From Ectobius pallidus (lineage: Eukaryota > Arthropoda > Insecta > Blattodea > Ectobiidae), in assembly GCA_964059195.1 (NCBI GenBank), contig CAXKWD010000001.1, positions 221,100,484 to 221,164,483 on the forward strand: a stretch of DNA of 64,000 nucleotides. The letters are read 5' to 3'. A program made the translations under genes and the position numbers. Below, piece after piece: positions 23,801 through 30,935 of this stretch; position 1 is the stretch's first letter; each line of letters opens with the position of its first letter. Below the pieces are notes generated by a model. The model was not told where the DNA came from. It made no database searches and saw only the letters and a list, made by a program, of their open reading frames with translations.

Positions 23801-26800
23801 GACTTAAAGGGAATTCTTGCATCAGGTATGTCTCCTGAGTTTAATGATATAAAATTAATACAGGTAGAAATGGTGGGCAATTCAATTGTGAAATTGAGTT
23901 ACCTAGAATTTGTCAACCAATTCCTAGAGTTTCAGGAACTTCAGACTTACTACAAGAATTGAAGCTGAAGAGGATATGGGTTAGTAACATGGGTGATGAT
24001 TTCCCAGAGATTGAACTCCTCATAGGAATGGACGTATATGCCAAAATCCTCATAGGAAATGTAATTCAATTGAAGAATGAACTCCTAGCAGTCGAACCAA
24101 AACTTGGATGGACTTTGGCTGGTGAGAGGCAAGACCAATCTGTTAATACTAGGCTGGGCAATCTTACCATTTCAATGGCTTGTGAAGAGGAGCGAACAAT
24201 AACTGAGCTTTGGAACTTGGAGACAATTGGTATATGTGACCAAGTAGAAAACGAATGAGGAGGTAAAACAGAATCTGATCAGAACTTTGAAAAGAGATGA
24301 TATGGTTGCTGTATGAAATGTTCCTTGGATAGAAGGTCACCCTGAGATCAGTTGCAACAAACTTACTGCAAAGAAGAGACTTGAATCTACAACTGATAAG
24401 CTGAAGAAGACAAACCTGTTCAACAGATATAGTCAGATTTTCAATGATTGGGAAAAAGAAGGATTCATAGAAGAGGTACTAGATGAAAAAGAAGACAGGC
24501 AGTACCATTGTCTTCCTTATCGGCCAGTAATAAAAATAAGAAGCTTGACGACTCCTGTTTGTCCAGTTTTTGATGCATCCTGCAAAACAAAAGAAGGTAT
24601 TTCATTGATTGACTGCCTAGAGAAGGGTCCCAATCATGTTCAGTTAATTCCAGAGATACTCCTCAGATTCTGAGAGAACTATCACATTCTCTCAGAATCT
24701 GAGGAGTATCTCTTACTTCAGACATTCGAAAAGCCTTCCAAATGATTAAAGTTGCTAAAGAAGATCGTGACTTTCTATGTTTCCTATGGTGGGAGGATGA
24801 CGAAATTAAGAAAATAAAGGTTTACCAACACTCGAGTGTAGTTTTTGAAGCTTTCTGCAGTCCATTTGTCCTAGGTGCTGAACACTTGCTATATCTGTTG
24901 CAATATTTCCATGAAATTTTGTTTTGTTTGTGTAAACGGCCCTCGTACAAGCTGTGGATCCCATGCTGCAATATCGATCACGTAGACCCAAGAGCCGTAC
25001 ATCTACTATTTGCTATTTTAAATTATTACCATGTAAATTTCATTTGTAGTTAAAGCTGAAGTGTTTTATTTCAGGGATTGAAGTTTGAAGTATGTCCATC
25101 TCTATATGAGGAGGACTTAGATCCTGCTAAATATAAGGATCACGGGAAATTTGTTGTGGACACAGCAACAAACAAAGTGAAAGAAGTGGCTGAAAGACTG
25201 GGGAATGATGAATGCAAACCTGACATAATCATAGGAGCAGATACTATCGTTTCTATGGATGGGAAGGTTTATGGCAAACCAAAGACAGAAGACAAGGCAA
25301 TAGGGATGCTAGAAGAGTAAGTATGAAAGATAATTCTACACAGTTCTCAAAATGTAGGGCATATCTGAGATTTTCCAGATATCTGTAACCATATCCAAAT
25401 CAAGTGCAACCCGAATCTCGGGAAAGCCCTGCTCATATATTGCAGTAGATCTTCAGTAGTGAGTATATGCCATACATTGGCAACCCCTATTCTAAGTCAT
25501 AATTACTACATAATGCAACACATTTGACATTTGCTCAATCATAAAATATTAATTTTTTTAATAGGCCTACACGCTCCACAAAGTGGCTGTTTCTCATACT
25601 GCTAACACACCGAAAAGTAGCACTTTACCGTACTTAGTAAAGTAATTTTACCATACTAGTACAGTAAAGTTGCCGTGGTAACCCCTAGTGGACGTAGTTC
25701 CAACTGTGGCTCCTAGATGTCTCCCAGTGTCAGTTCAATTTTACCTGTTAAGGGCTTTGTTGTTCATTGTCGATTTACATATTAGCAAGCATAGTAAAGC
25801 TTATGTAAGAGCGGAGGTTTTCCTGGCAAAAATTGACTTCCACACCTGGCTGACTACCCGAGAAATCTTCACTCATAGTAAAGCTTGTCATTTAGAAATC
25901 TTGAATTTAAGAAATAAATTCGATAATAATAACTTTTTATAATTTTTATGACTTGAGGTAGACTCGAACGCACGGAGTTTGCATTACTGCACCATAGCTT
26001 TAGTCCCTTAGACCACCAGTGCTAATTGAAAGGATTGACTTCAGATGAGCCTCTTTTAGGATTGCTTCATTTAAGAAGGCATAATAAGTTTCGTTTCAAA
26101 AAATATGATAAAAATGACGTGTAATTTCAATTTAATTTTAATTTAGGTAAAATACAATTAGACATATTGTGGTCCCGATTTCCACCGTGAATGCTAAAAT
26201 ATATAACCATTATTTAAAATTAAAACGAATTGTACAACGGTGGATGCTTTTAAAAAACACTATAAAACACAACGTTTCAGCCCTGTTCCTGTGGGCCATC
26301 CTCAGGTGACCTGAGGAAGGCCCACAGGGCTGAAACGTATAGTGTTTTTTAAAAGCATCCACCGTTGTACAATTCGTTTTAATTTTTAATATTGGTTATA
26401 TACAATTGAGGTAAATATATTTGTAGTTTAATTAATCAACATTAATATCTAAATGGTGTCTTTAAAAGTATTTTTAAAGAAAATAAACAATCCACAGCAA
26501 GTGAAGTTTATAAACATGCACTACTGATACAATGGCCATTATCTTTGCTTTCTGTATGCAGAATCTTTGAAAATGAGTAAAAAACTAAGCTCATTAATAG
26601 TAAAATTACAAAGCTTTTACTAAAAAATCTTTACCGCATTTCATTTTGGTACGGTTCATTGTTGTTCTACGATTCAAGTGGCTGTGGAAATATGTCGTTA
26701 ACAAATGGCTGACTATCTTTCAGTTTAATTAATTATGCGGTATTTTTATTTAATTTCATATATAATTAGAGAGTTTTTACGAAAAAAATATTGTATGCAC

Positions 26801-29243
26801 CATGTACACAAAAACTTAAGCGAACTCATCCAGTATTTCAATACTAGATTCGTCCGCTAAAGCCCTATTTTGTGTACTTGATAAATAAATAGCTAGTATC
26901 TCTGTAATGCTCTGTTGCAGGCTGTCTGGTTGTGTTCACACAGTCTTCACAGGAGTAGTCCTCCATACTGGAACAGATCTAGTCAAGTTCAGCGAGAGCA
27001 CACAAGTTTTCGTGGCACCGCTATCAGCAGAAGTTATAAAAGCCTACGTGAAAACTGGAGAGCCTCTGTGAGTATCTTTGCACCACCTACACATAATAAA
27101 TGTATTTTTAAATTGACTGCTGCTTCCATGCGTATATCTTTACCTCGCCTCTCCTTTTCTACAATTTCTATGGCTGGTTCTGCTTCCACCATGGCGTTGT
27201 ACTGCCTTCTTCGCGAGGACCAGCTTGTAATAGTGTCTTCTGCTTTTTCAACGATTCTATGCAAATGGTTCATGCTATTACAATTTAAAGGCGCTCTTGA
27301 GTGTAAAATTTTCTACAGCTTTGTTCTAATACATCTATATTAATAATAGGAAGTGTGTGTCTTTCCGTCTGTCTGTCTGTCTGTCCACAATGCCCAGTGA
27401 AATTTACTCAACACAGAGATTTGAATTTTTAAACATAAGTGGACTGAAGGATCGGAAAATGCTCCTCGAAGCCGGAATTTTAATTTTCGCTTTCGTTCGT
27501 GAGTTATGAGTGAAAAACGGGGAAAAAAACATGCATTTTTTTGCGTTTTCGAAGCATCAGTTTTCAGTTATACATTTCATGTCAAATCAATTACAGCTGG
27601 CTTTGGCTATTTTTGTCATACCTTGGAAATAAAACTTTCGCAATCGCTTGAATGTTGTAAGCCCTAAATATGGTCAAACATTGTTTTATTTGGACGAAAC
27701 TCACTATAGGCCTACAGGGGTTTCCTGGGCCAAGGAACTCGAATCTGAGGTCGCTTTTAAATATAATGATTTAACTATTATGCTCTTAATTTGTAATTTT
27801 TGAAATAATTATTGTGGGCCATCGCTTGATTTCGCAAGTCCATCCTGGACGATTCATTTGTTTAGAATATCAAGGCCTGCAGACATATGAAATTTTCAAC
27901 CTACACGGAAGAGGGATAATCAATATAGGCCTAAATATGGTCAAACGTTGTTCGATTTGGACGAAACTCACTATACAGGGGTATTCTGGGCCAGGGAACT
28001 CGAATCTGAGGTCGCTTTTACCAGGCGACACTATCTAATCGTGGTATGTAGTCCATGTGATTTAGGTGTAAATAAATATGATTTAACTATTATGCTCTTA
28101 ATTTTTAATTTTTGAAATAATTATCGCAGGCGAAGTCGCAGGCACATGCTAGTTTTTAATAAACGAATGGTTTGCTGGCATTTCGTCTATCTATTTCGAT
28201 TTTCTTCGAATTTTGCATGAATGTTCCTTGAAGCTATTAAGAATGACACATGTTAAGGATCTTTATGTTCAGATGGGGGCCATTTTAATTGACTATTCCA
28301 CTGTTTGATATTGACCAATAACGTTTAGCAATTCCTCAAATATAGACAAATCACGATTGTTTATCATATAAAATGATTGTTATTAATATGAGGATGAGAT
28401 TTTATTTGATAAAATCGTCAGCTCGTTACTGGACTCATAAGCATCAACGTGCATTGATTAATATGTCACATGCTGCCATGAAGCAGCACAAAAACACATT
28501 ATGTTATGCAACATAACTTGTTTGGTAATTGAAATTATATAAATGTCCATTGTTTAAAAAGACTATTTCTATTCGGTGCAAGCCAGTTTCTGTGCTGCTG
28601 TTAGCTTATCTGAATTAGGCTAACTATATCTTATATGCACCATTTGTAGCATTGGTCACAACATGGTAACTCAAATCGCAATTCTATTCATGGATGCGGC
28701 GATCTCGCAGCTGTTAGTTTTGTTTTTATACAATAAAACACGAAAGTAATTATTATTTGTATAATCTGTTACATTTTTTTTCATGGAATAGTCTTAATAA
28801 ATCCAACTTGAGTTGGCAAGTTTCATCAGATAAATCTATCGATAAAGTTGTCAACTCTCATGGGATTACCTGTGATAAACCTACCCACTTTTACTACATG
28901 ACCTGTATAATTCTCGAAGCTCCCAATGCTTCCGAGTTATAATGCTTGTAACTTATAGTAAGAAATACTGACATTTTGTAAGATTAAAGACCCATTCCTT
29001 TCTACTACCGACTATCCCAGTATCGCTGCATGACCTGCATAATTCCCAAAGCTCCCGAGGCAGAGAAGGCCTCAATTGAAGTATTTGTTTTGCTTTTACA
29101 GAGACAAGGCTGGTGGGTACGGCATCCAAGGGATTGGTGGGAGTTTGATAGAGAAGATAGAAGGAGATTACTTCAACGTAATGGGAATGCCAGTCCATGC
29201 AGTTTGCAAACACATCGCTGACATTGTTAACAGCAGCAAATAG
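2740..29243 (+). CDS. Maf-family nucleoside-triphosphate pyrophosphatase (dTTP/UTP type), four exons
   Basis: Predicted cytosolic house-cleaning enzyme that hydrolyses non-canonical or excess pyrimidine NTPs to NMP plus PPi. Joining 2740-2829, 25075-25316, 26921-27067 and 29102-29243 gives 206 aa plus a stop, the normal length for Maf proteins. The N-terminal signature [11 protein letters not shown] (residues 17-27) is the Maf phosphate-binding loop. GADTIV in exon 2 carries the catalytic Asp, followed by YGKP. Exon 4 has the family hallmark [18 protein letters not shown] and then YFNVMGMP. All introns are GT-AG and the codon phases match. In vertebrates this domain is fused to a methyltransferase-like domain (ASMTL); here it stands alone. 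The gene covers 26.5 kb because intron 1 (22.2 kb) has filled with transposons. The family call is secure. Substrate choice within the family is inferred from the dTTP/UTP-like signature. Confidence 0.92.
2903..3332. mobile_element. PIF/Harbinger-like MITE
   Basis: Long inverted repeats begin AGCTCTATCCACAATGC and end with the complement (GCATTGTGGATAGAGCT). TTA lies on both sides (2900-2902 and 3333-3335), the 3-bp target type of PIF/Harbinger. It has no coding capacity; the middle is rich in TCGTCTAC/AGTCGGCAG-like short repeats. It sits 73 bp after the exon 1 donor. Confidence 0.6.
3336..4849. other. intron 1 sequence without recognisable genes
   Basis: AT-rich intron sequence. A motif at about 3550-3590 (GATCTGAGTCTCAAGG) matches the complement of about 5920-5945, so this stretch may belong to a larger decayed inverted element together with 4850-5875. 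Nothing else is recognised. Confidence 0.3.
4850..5875. repeat. imperfect foldback/MITE-like repeat with inner hairpins
   Basis: The left arm (about 4865-5010) and right arm (about 5745-5870) are imperfect inverted copies. Both contain GAAAACACTA, GATCTCAGT and GTTTCATTGGTCAT in mirrored order. An inner pair around 5050-5110 and 5165-5225 repeats ACAGG..CGTATT..GGAATGGG in inverse, and 5250-5370 has a third hairpin pairing TTTACGGGTC with GACCCGTAAA. At 5590-5645 a stretch of about 25 bp containing CGCCCGTCGCCCCTAGCAAC is present twice in direct order. No ORF or clear target duplication was seen. Confidence 0.5.
6374..6446 (+). repeat. tRNA-derived SINE head
   Basis: An RNA polymerase III A box (TAGCTCAGTGG, 6381-6391) and B box (GGGTTCGATCC, 6423-6433) have tRNA spacing. 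The acceptor stem does not pair properly, so this is a tRNA relic or SINE head rather than a working tRNA gene. Confidence 0.55.
6447..7673. other. intron 1 sequence, nothing recognised
   Basis: Very AT-rich. No ORF, terminal repeat or known repeat end could be supported here. An inverted AT-rich stretch around 7140-7220 (ATATGTTTTATAA copies) is the only visible structure. Confidence 0.3.
7674..7745 (-). repeat. tRNA-like SINE head (minus strand)
   Basis: On the minus strand an A-box-like GTGTAATGGTTAAGATGCT and a B box GGTTCAAATCC are spaced as in a tRNA gene. The cloverleaf is incomplete, so this is a SINE or tRNA relic. Confidence 0.5.
8382..9056 (+). repeat. left terminal inverted repeat of the Sola-like element
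   Basis: About 670 bp, matching the complement of about 15800-16470 with scattered differences. Shared landmarks include AAATGGCGGCCATCTTTC, TATATGTACC-type sequence and CAAGCCAGAATG. The arm has 60-odd-codon open frames mirrored in the other arm, which are by-products of the repeat. Confidence 0.8.
9149..10410. repeat. minisatellite, eight units of 133-175 bp
   Basis: Units start with GTTTTATCCACTTGAAAAA at 9149, 9322, 9497, 9662, 9795, 9969, 10110 and 10284. Each continues with CCGGATAAAATCAAATTGAA, a conserved middle ending ACAAGCTCAGAACCTG, and copies of the palindrome TAGGCCTA. Short units (133 and 141 bp) lack the TAGGCCTACTGAGTGC section and alternate with long ones, suggesting amplification of a two-unit block. 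Confidence 0.9.
10438..11107. repeat. palindromic relic of a mariner-like transposon, level 4
   Basis: The outer ends ACAGTGAGTCTCATGCAAGAG (10438 on) and complement CAGTGAGTCCCACGC (to about 11104) are inverted copies. Both arms encode the same decayed transposase C-terminus. On the plus strand 10785-10924 reads [18 protein letters not shown], then [21 protein letters not shown] and a stop. On the minus strand about 10795-10610 reads [14 protein letters not shown] and [20 protein letters not shown]. The structure is two transposon 3' ends joined head to head. Confidence 0.7.
11108..13175. other. non-coding interior of the hAT element and transposase leader
   Basis: AT-rich, with no supported gene. 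11150-11750 has short runs such as AATGCACCCTCGAATTTAATGCACACC at its start and a related inverted GTGCACCTCAG / GGGCACGTTATATTC near 11690-11740, probably another small decayed insert. 12580-12692 is the right end of the hAT element. 12701-13175 is the leader of the 829-aa transposase. Confidence 0.35.
13176..15665 (+). CDS. Sola-like DDE transposase, 829 aa, intact
   Basis: Single uninterrupted ORF between the long inverted repeats at 8382-9056 and 15800-16470, so it is very likely the transposase of that element. The N-terminal third has a Cys-rich part (CC at residues 72-73, CPTC at about 113-116) followed by a basic region. Residues 250-330 ([20 protein letters not shown]) look like a helix-turn-helix. 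The core has three acidic sites in family-like settings: [21 protein letters not shown], and [17 protein letters not shown]. These are the candidate DDD/E triad. The C-terminal 110 residues contain [16 protein letters not shown], which resembles a Tudor/SH3-like fold. The ATG at 13176 is the first in a 2.5-kb open frame; a spliced upstream exon cannot be excluded. Similar SDGA.SQYKN / GPCDG.GG proteins are common in insects and cnidarians. The transposase role is strong; the superfamily name is less sure. Confidence 0.75.
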   Translation: MGPQCCIGTLTNELCHRNVYGVVPKGLRHFSEYSSEEKSLLSLRISSNLSLICKYHEIKFLSQYNHLFGRICCDPLKVHKKSVSKGLREIKMDYIFKEKHFPVNIVPGKSLCPTCYTKIFVRPTAHTATVDNVSDEYVDKTENMVKVDAACSSLELSPAAKIKKLSSDKRKGALKAKYKKVSEAIRKKLEICFDEDIEDSEPNQQSLSFEYDELIEKLKKKCLVANKETKVQIISLLPNSWSRDKIATEFNVSVHLVRLSRKLVKDQGILPVLGKKKGVRISDVTAKKVVDFFEDDEYSRLCPGKKDFVSVKINGQKVYKQKRLMLCNLNELYVEFKKKHLECGIQRSKFCEMKPKWCILAGASGTHTVCVCLYHQNVKLMIEGAKLNVDYKELLDMMVCDMTGYKCMMEECDQCPGQQAILEMFTEAQETDEIPERIFYKQWVTVDRAEMLTLTTPRDEFFEILAQKIDKLKKHHYISKVQSQFLKDKKASLNSSECLVLADFAENFSFVIQDEIQSHHWVNRQATIHPFVYYCHEGGQLKHQSICIISDHMEHNTAAVHTFQTHLIRHIKATIPEVKKIIYYSDGASSQYKNKKNFANICNHKKDFGLDCEWHFFASSHGKNACDGVGGTTKREATRASLQRASNNQILTPNDLFNFCSQHIQGIIYFYVTNQEVQGHAEELRERFDSCQQVLGTRSYHRFDPLSESKMRCYVTSCSTDYVEVHVSKFIPLTVSIKDTVACVYDGQWWLGEVDDISVQNRDIHVIFYHPAGPRTSFQKNNKDSAWVPLTNVLRKLNAMELTTSTGRSHNIEPHLSEEISHLLVKHQM
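15800..16470 (-). repeat. right terminal inverted repeat of the Sola-like element
   Basis: Mirror copy of 8382-9056, ending GGATTGACCC at 16470 and followed by the TCTT target copy. The arms differ at scattered positions, so the insertion is not brand new although the transposase frame is intact. Confidence 0.8.
16691..17089. other. intron 1 sequence, nothing recognised
   Basis: AT-rich. About 16855-16930 and 16935-17020 share CTAGACGCTAGCACTCACA / GTGTGAGTGCTGGAATCTAGA in opposite orientation, a small decayed hairpin. No gene is seen. Confidence 0.3.
17090..17650 (+). repeat. tRNA-derived SINE-like repeat, copy 1
   Basis: The tRNA-like head at 17391-17452 has an A-box-like GGTGTAGTGGTTTAGACTG and a B box GGTTCGTATAC. 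It is followed by a body (AATAGGTCCCAAATAGGTAG, purine-rich GAGGAGG tract 17500-17575, GATGGCGTTGC) that also occurs at 21425-21700. Sequence 5' of the head (GTGCCGGTAATGCA) is shared too, so the repeat unit is longer than the SINE head. Confidence 0.6.
17969..19015 (-). mobile_element. internally deleted pogo/Tigger-like DNA transposon
   Basis: Inverted ends ACAGTAAAACTTCTTCAAAG and, in complement, ACAGTAAAACTTGTTCAAAG are flanked by TA, the pogo/Tigger target. It keeps only the DNA-binding part of the transposase (18247-18591). The catalytic DDE domain is absent, so it can move only in trans. Confidence 0.75.
18247..18591 (-). pseudogene. Tigger transposase N-terminal (CENP-B-type) fragment
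   Basis: On the minus strand [17 protein letters not shown] (from about 18591) leads, after a frame change near 18530, into [39 protein letters not shown] and [20 protein letters not shown]. This is the pattern of the two CENP-B helix-turn-helix DNA-binding domains of Tigger transposases. It stops at about 18247 and the DDE domain is missing. Confidence 0.7.
19082..19612 (-). pseudogene. LINE reverse transcriptase C-terminal fragment
   Basis: The upstream segment (19390-19578) has [19 protein letters not shown] and [19 protein letters not shown]. The downstream segment (19082-19378) has [30 protein letters not shown] and a final FYSVNEFF. This is the recognisable C-terminal end of insect non-LTR retrotransposon polymerases. 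A frame break separates the two segments near 19385. The reverse transcriptase catalytic core is not present. Confidence 0.7.
19944..20676. mobile_element. TTAA-flanked foldback element (piggyBac-like MITE)
   Basis: Almost the whole element is an inverted repeat. The left arm (19944-20285) and right arm (20340-20676) match imperfectly, with ends GGGGGACATACAG and its complement CTGTATGTCCCCC. TTAA stands at 19940-19943 and 20677-20680, the piggyBac target. It has no coding capacity. Confidence 0.75.
20681..20880. other. unassigned intron 1 sequence
   Basis: No recognisable gene or repeat boundary. It leads into the SINE-bearing repeat block starting near 20885. Confidence 0.3.
20885..21870 (+). 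repeat. composite SINE-bearing repeat, copy 2
   Basis: The tRNA-like head at 21435-21501 has an A-box-like GCGTAGTGGTCAAGACTC and a perfect T-arm with CCGGGTTCGAATCCCGG. The body matches 17460-17640. The block is bounded by a direct repeat of about 80 bp: 20891-20980 (TTGGGGCTTTGCC..CCAAACTC-like..TTTGAGTA) and 21788-21868 (TTGGGGTCTTTGCCCCCAAA..TTTGAGTA). The flanks may be the ends of a larger unit. Confidence 0.55.
21871..22610. other. unassigned intron 1 sequence
   Basis: Includes a TTATTTATTTTATTCTGCCAACTACAGG stretch at about 22095-22130 that resembles the 3' tail of minus-strand insect LINE/SINE copies. No ORF is supported. Confidence 0.3.
22615..23300 (-). pseudogene. LINE 3' end with (GATAA) tail and polymerase C-terminal remnant
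   Basis: On the minus strand 23070-22950 can be read, across frames, as [25 protein letters not shown] and a last short tail, the C-terminus of a non-LTR retrotransposon polymerase. The element ends at a GATAA microsatellite (22618-22650), a typical 3' tail. Several stops and frame changes show that it is dead. Confidence 0.55.
23740..24890 (+). pseudogene. BEL/Pao retrotransposon protease and reverse transcriptase fragment
   Basis: Plus-strand remnant in intron 1. 23959-24258 has the BEL aspartic protease C-terminal pattern ([30 protein letters not shown]). 24250-24650 continues with a linker and the reverse transcriptase start ([52 protein letters not shown]). 24700-24890 has GVS...[19 protein letters not shown] and FLWWEDDE, then [14 protein letters not shown]. 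Stops and frame changes lie near 24257, 24317 and 24665. The catalytic YVDD region and everything after it is missing. A perfect 27-bp hairpin sits in the middle (24652-24713). Confidence 0.75.
24652..24713. repeat. perfect 27-bp inverted repeat with 8-nt loop
   Basis: 24652-24678 and 24687-24713 are exact complements around CTATCACA. It lies inside the BEL/Pao reverse transcriptase remnant and breaks its frame. Probably a local inverted duplication of pol sequence rather than a functional site. Confidence 0.85.
25075..25316 (+). CDS. Maf gene, coding exon 2
   Basis: The acceptor TTTTATTTCAG ends at 25074. The exon encodes [17 protein letters not shown] through [18 protein letters not shown] to KAIGMLEE, holding the catalytic Asp region. 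The donor is GA|GTAAGT at 25317 (phase 2). Confidence 0.92.
25320..25950. other. intron 2, first part
   Basis: No gene. 25600-25670 has repeated TAGTAAAGTA/TACTAGTACAGTAAAGT motifs and a TAGGCCTA palindrome at about 25562. Confidence 0.35.
25955..26035 (-). repeat. tRNA-like sequence (minus strand)
   Basis: The minus strand has an A-box-like CTGGTGGTCTAAGGGACTA and a B-box-like GCGTTCGAGTCTACC with tRNA spacing. The stems are imperfect, so a SINE or tRNA pseudogene is favoured over a functional tRNA. Confidence 0.45.
26197..26410. repeat. long palindrome, Penelope-like hairpin repeat
   Basis: Two arms of about 100 bp are centred at 26308 (TCAGGTGACCTGA). Each arm, read toward its end, gives CCTGAGGA..GGCCCACAGG..GGGCTGAAACGT, then the AT-rich stretch and CATCCACCGTTGTACAATTCG. 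CTGANGA and GAAAC are the conserved core letters of hammerhead ribozymes, which occur in Penelope-like elements. The left arm has two small insertions (GTTCCT, AAAACAC). The Penelope assignment is inference. Confidence 0.5.
26411..26920. other. intron 2, last part
   Basis: AT-rich intron with no recognisable elements, ending in the acceptor CTGTTGCAG at 26920. Confidence 0.4.
26921..27067 (+). CDS. Maf gene, coding exon 3
   Basis: Encodes [19 protein letters not shown] through [20 protein letters not shown], with the conserved H-V.TGV strand and the helix before the Y-V.TGEP motif. The donor is CCTCT|GTGAGT at 27068. The phases on both sides join exons 2 and 4 correctly. Confidence 0.92.
27345..28155. 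repeat. interspersed repeat beginning with a GTCT simple repeat
   Basis: Starts TTAATAATAGGAAGTGTGTG with CTGTCTGTCTGTCTG and ends GCAGGCGAAGTCGCAGGCACATGCTAGT. The complement of this end is found near 1308-1340. Two internal stretches are repeated in direct order: CTAAATATGGTCAAAC..TTGTT and ACGAAACTCACTATA..GG..TTCTGGGCCA..GGAACTCGAATC at 27664-27760 and 27935-28020. Family unknown to me. Confidence 0.5.
28156..29101. other. intron 3, remaining part
   Basis: No gene recognised. Two related pieces, CTTTTACTACATGACCTGTATAATTCTCGAAGCTCC (28889 on) and CGCTGCATGACCTGCATAATTCCCAAAGCTCC (29023 on), form a local direct repeat of about 40 bp. The intron ends in TTTGCTTTTACAG at 29101. Confidence 0.4.
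29102..29243 (+). CDS. Maf gene, last coding exon
   Basis: Encodes the family hallmark [19 protein letters not shown], then [18 protein letters not shown] and IADIVNSSK followed by TAG (29241-29243). A polyadenylation signal is not obvious; ATACATAAATAG-like sequence lies at 29295-29325. Confidence 0.93.
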
Positions 29244-29330
29244 TAACATACAGGTACATTCCATGTTAACCTCATTTTCATTTATAGGCCAAAGAATACA
29301 TAAACAAAATAGTAATACATAAATAGAAAT

Positions 29331-29870
29331 TAGGGATGGGTCCTCGATACTTTTGATACCTTGATACTCTCGATACTTGCATGGTATTGGTATCGAGTGA
29401 TACTTCAGAAAACTTGCTCGGTACTTTTTCGATACTTTGGTAACTCTGCAATTTAAGGAAATGCAGTATCTCTTTCTGCTTTTACTAGTCTACTAAATAT
29501 AGTAAATACTTCTATTTCTCCTTGAACTGGAGAAAACCACTGTGACTTTTGTCTAGTCCTAAATAAAGACTTTCCGACTTTTAAAATCCAGTCAGAAGGG
29601 ATTCTTAATTGTTTTGTTTCCTGTTAAACATTTAGTTTTAATGTAGAGTTTAAAAATAATTATAGGCTACTGATGATATTAAATTTTGTCTCATTATGCA
29701 CATATGCACACTTAATTTAGCTGGTATTACACAGTTCTCTCAACTTTTAATGTATCTATTTATTGAAACTGGAAATGTTGATGATATCGAGTATCGAAGT
29801 ATCAAGTATCGAGGAAAAAATCATGTATTGGTATCAAGTATCAAGAAAATCTGGTATCGGCCCATCCTTA
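29331..29870. mobile_element. hAT-like MITE with TATCGA repeats
   Basis: TAGGGATGGG and complement CCCATCCTTA ends are flanked by exact 8-bp copies of ATAGAAAT (29323-29330 and 29871-29878). Both ends contain many GATACT/TATCGAG/AGTATC words in inverted order (29345-29440 and 29785-29860). It is non-coding and 540 bp long. Confidence 0.8.
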
Positions 29871-29878
29871 ATAGAAAT

Positions 29879-30539
29879 CGAACCATGATTTAACGTTTTT
29901 CTGGGAATACAACCTTTTTTCATTTACACCAAAAGGAGGTTTTGTTGTTTTCAAGCAAAAAAAACATTTGATTTTATAGAATAGAAGTACTTGTCACTGA
30001 GCTTTTACAGATATGGAACATATGTCTTGTGTAAGTACATATTATATTGAACACAGCATAAATACAAAATTTATGTATACAGGATGAAATTGCTAATACA
30101 GATAAAAATGTATAGATACGAAAAGAATTTATCAAATGCAAATCAGTTCACATGACAACATTCTGTTTTACAGTATTCATACAGTTAGCTTTGACAAATA
30201 ACACTACCCACATATTCCTTCACTTATGGTTATCAAACTTTGTTCTTCCATAAGCTCTGCTTAATGAATCGATCTGAAGCTTAACTCAGATATTAATTAA
30301 AAAAAAAAAATCTGCATATTTCTGCATATCATAATTGCGATTATTACTGATTAAAAAAAACATTCTGGCACTTTGTTACATCAGTTTACCGGATTAAATG
30401 TTTTTCGTCTAAAGTAAAACTTTGTAAAAGTACAAATTTATTACAGTAATCACCCAAACTTTATAAATAACTAGCTTGAAAGATCTGTCATTGCCCAGGT
30501 TTTGTATTTTCCAATTTGAAATTAACTTTTGAAGGTCAG
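29879..30539. other. intergenic, nothing recognised
   Basis: AT-rich sequence after the Maf gene. The part nearest 30540 may be the decayed 3' region of the makorin-like relic. Confidence 0.3.
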
Positions 30540-30901
30540 TTGGGTCCTTGTCTCTAAAGACACGAACCGCCGACATGACAGTATCCTGCCTGAAAGAAGG
30601 TACACTGTAGTCCTGCCAGACATTGCTTTTCACATTCAAACATTATTTTCACAGGTCCATTTAAAAAAAAAAACATTACTTTTCCCAATAACACCAAATT
30701 GATTGCCTCAAACTAGGCAATGTTTTGCGCGGCTCTGTGTGAATTTAATACATGAAATGCAGTACACTTCCTCACACTGTTCGGCCAGAGCAAACTTTCT
30801 CTCTTCCTTTTCTCTCTCACAATATCTTCACAAATTATACAATGTACTTTATCTTCAGTCAAGTTCACAGGTATGGCTGAAAAATCTATATGGTGATCCA
30901 T
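30540..30901 (-). pseudogene. makorin-like RING-CCCH relic, copy A
   Basis: Begins MDHHIDFSAIPVNL, like the starts of copies B and D. It keeps the first RING pair (VHCIICEDIVREK) but then loses frame; the second half appears in other frames as FECEKQCL..LQCTFFQAGYCHVGGSC, the CCCH finger, followed by a stop. The MITE 30936-31554 inserted just 5' of its start. The sequence around 32165-32345 is homologous to the region upstream of copy C, so it once lay directly upstream of this copy. Confidence 0.65.
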
Positions 30902-30935
30902 AATATGTAACACATACCATAAACTATATAAACTA

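Noticed and set aside
26915..27343. 142-aa plus-strand frame over Maf exon 3
   Set aside because: It is in a different frame from the spliced Maf reading and shows no domain; the in-phase exon 26921-27067 explains the region.
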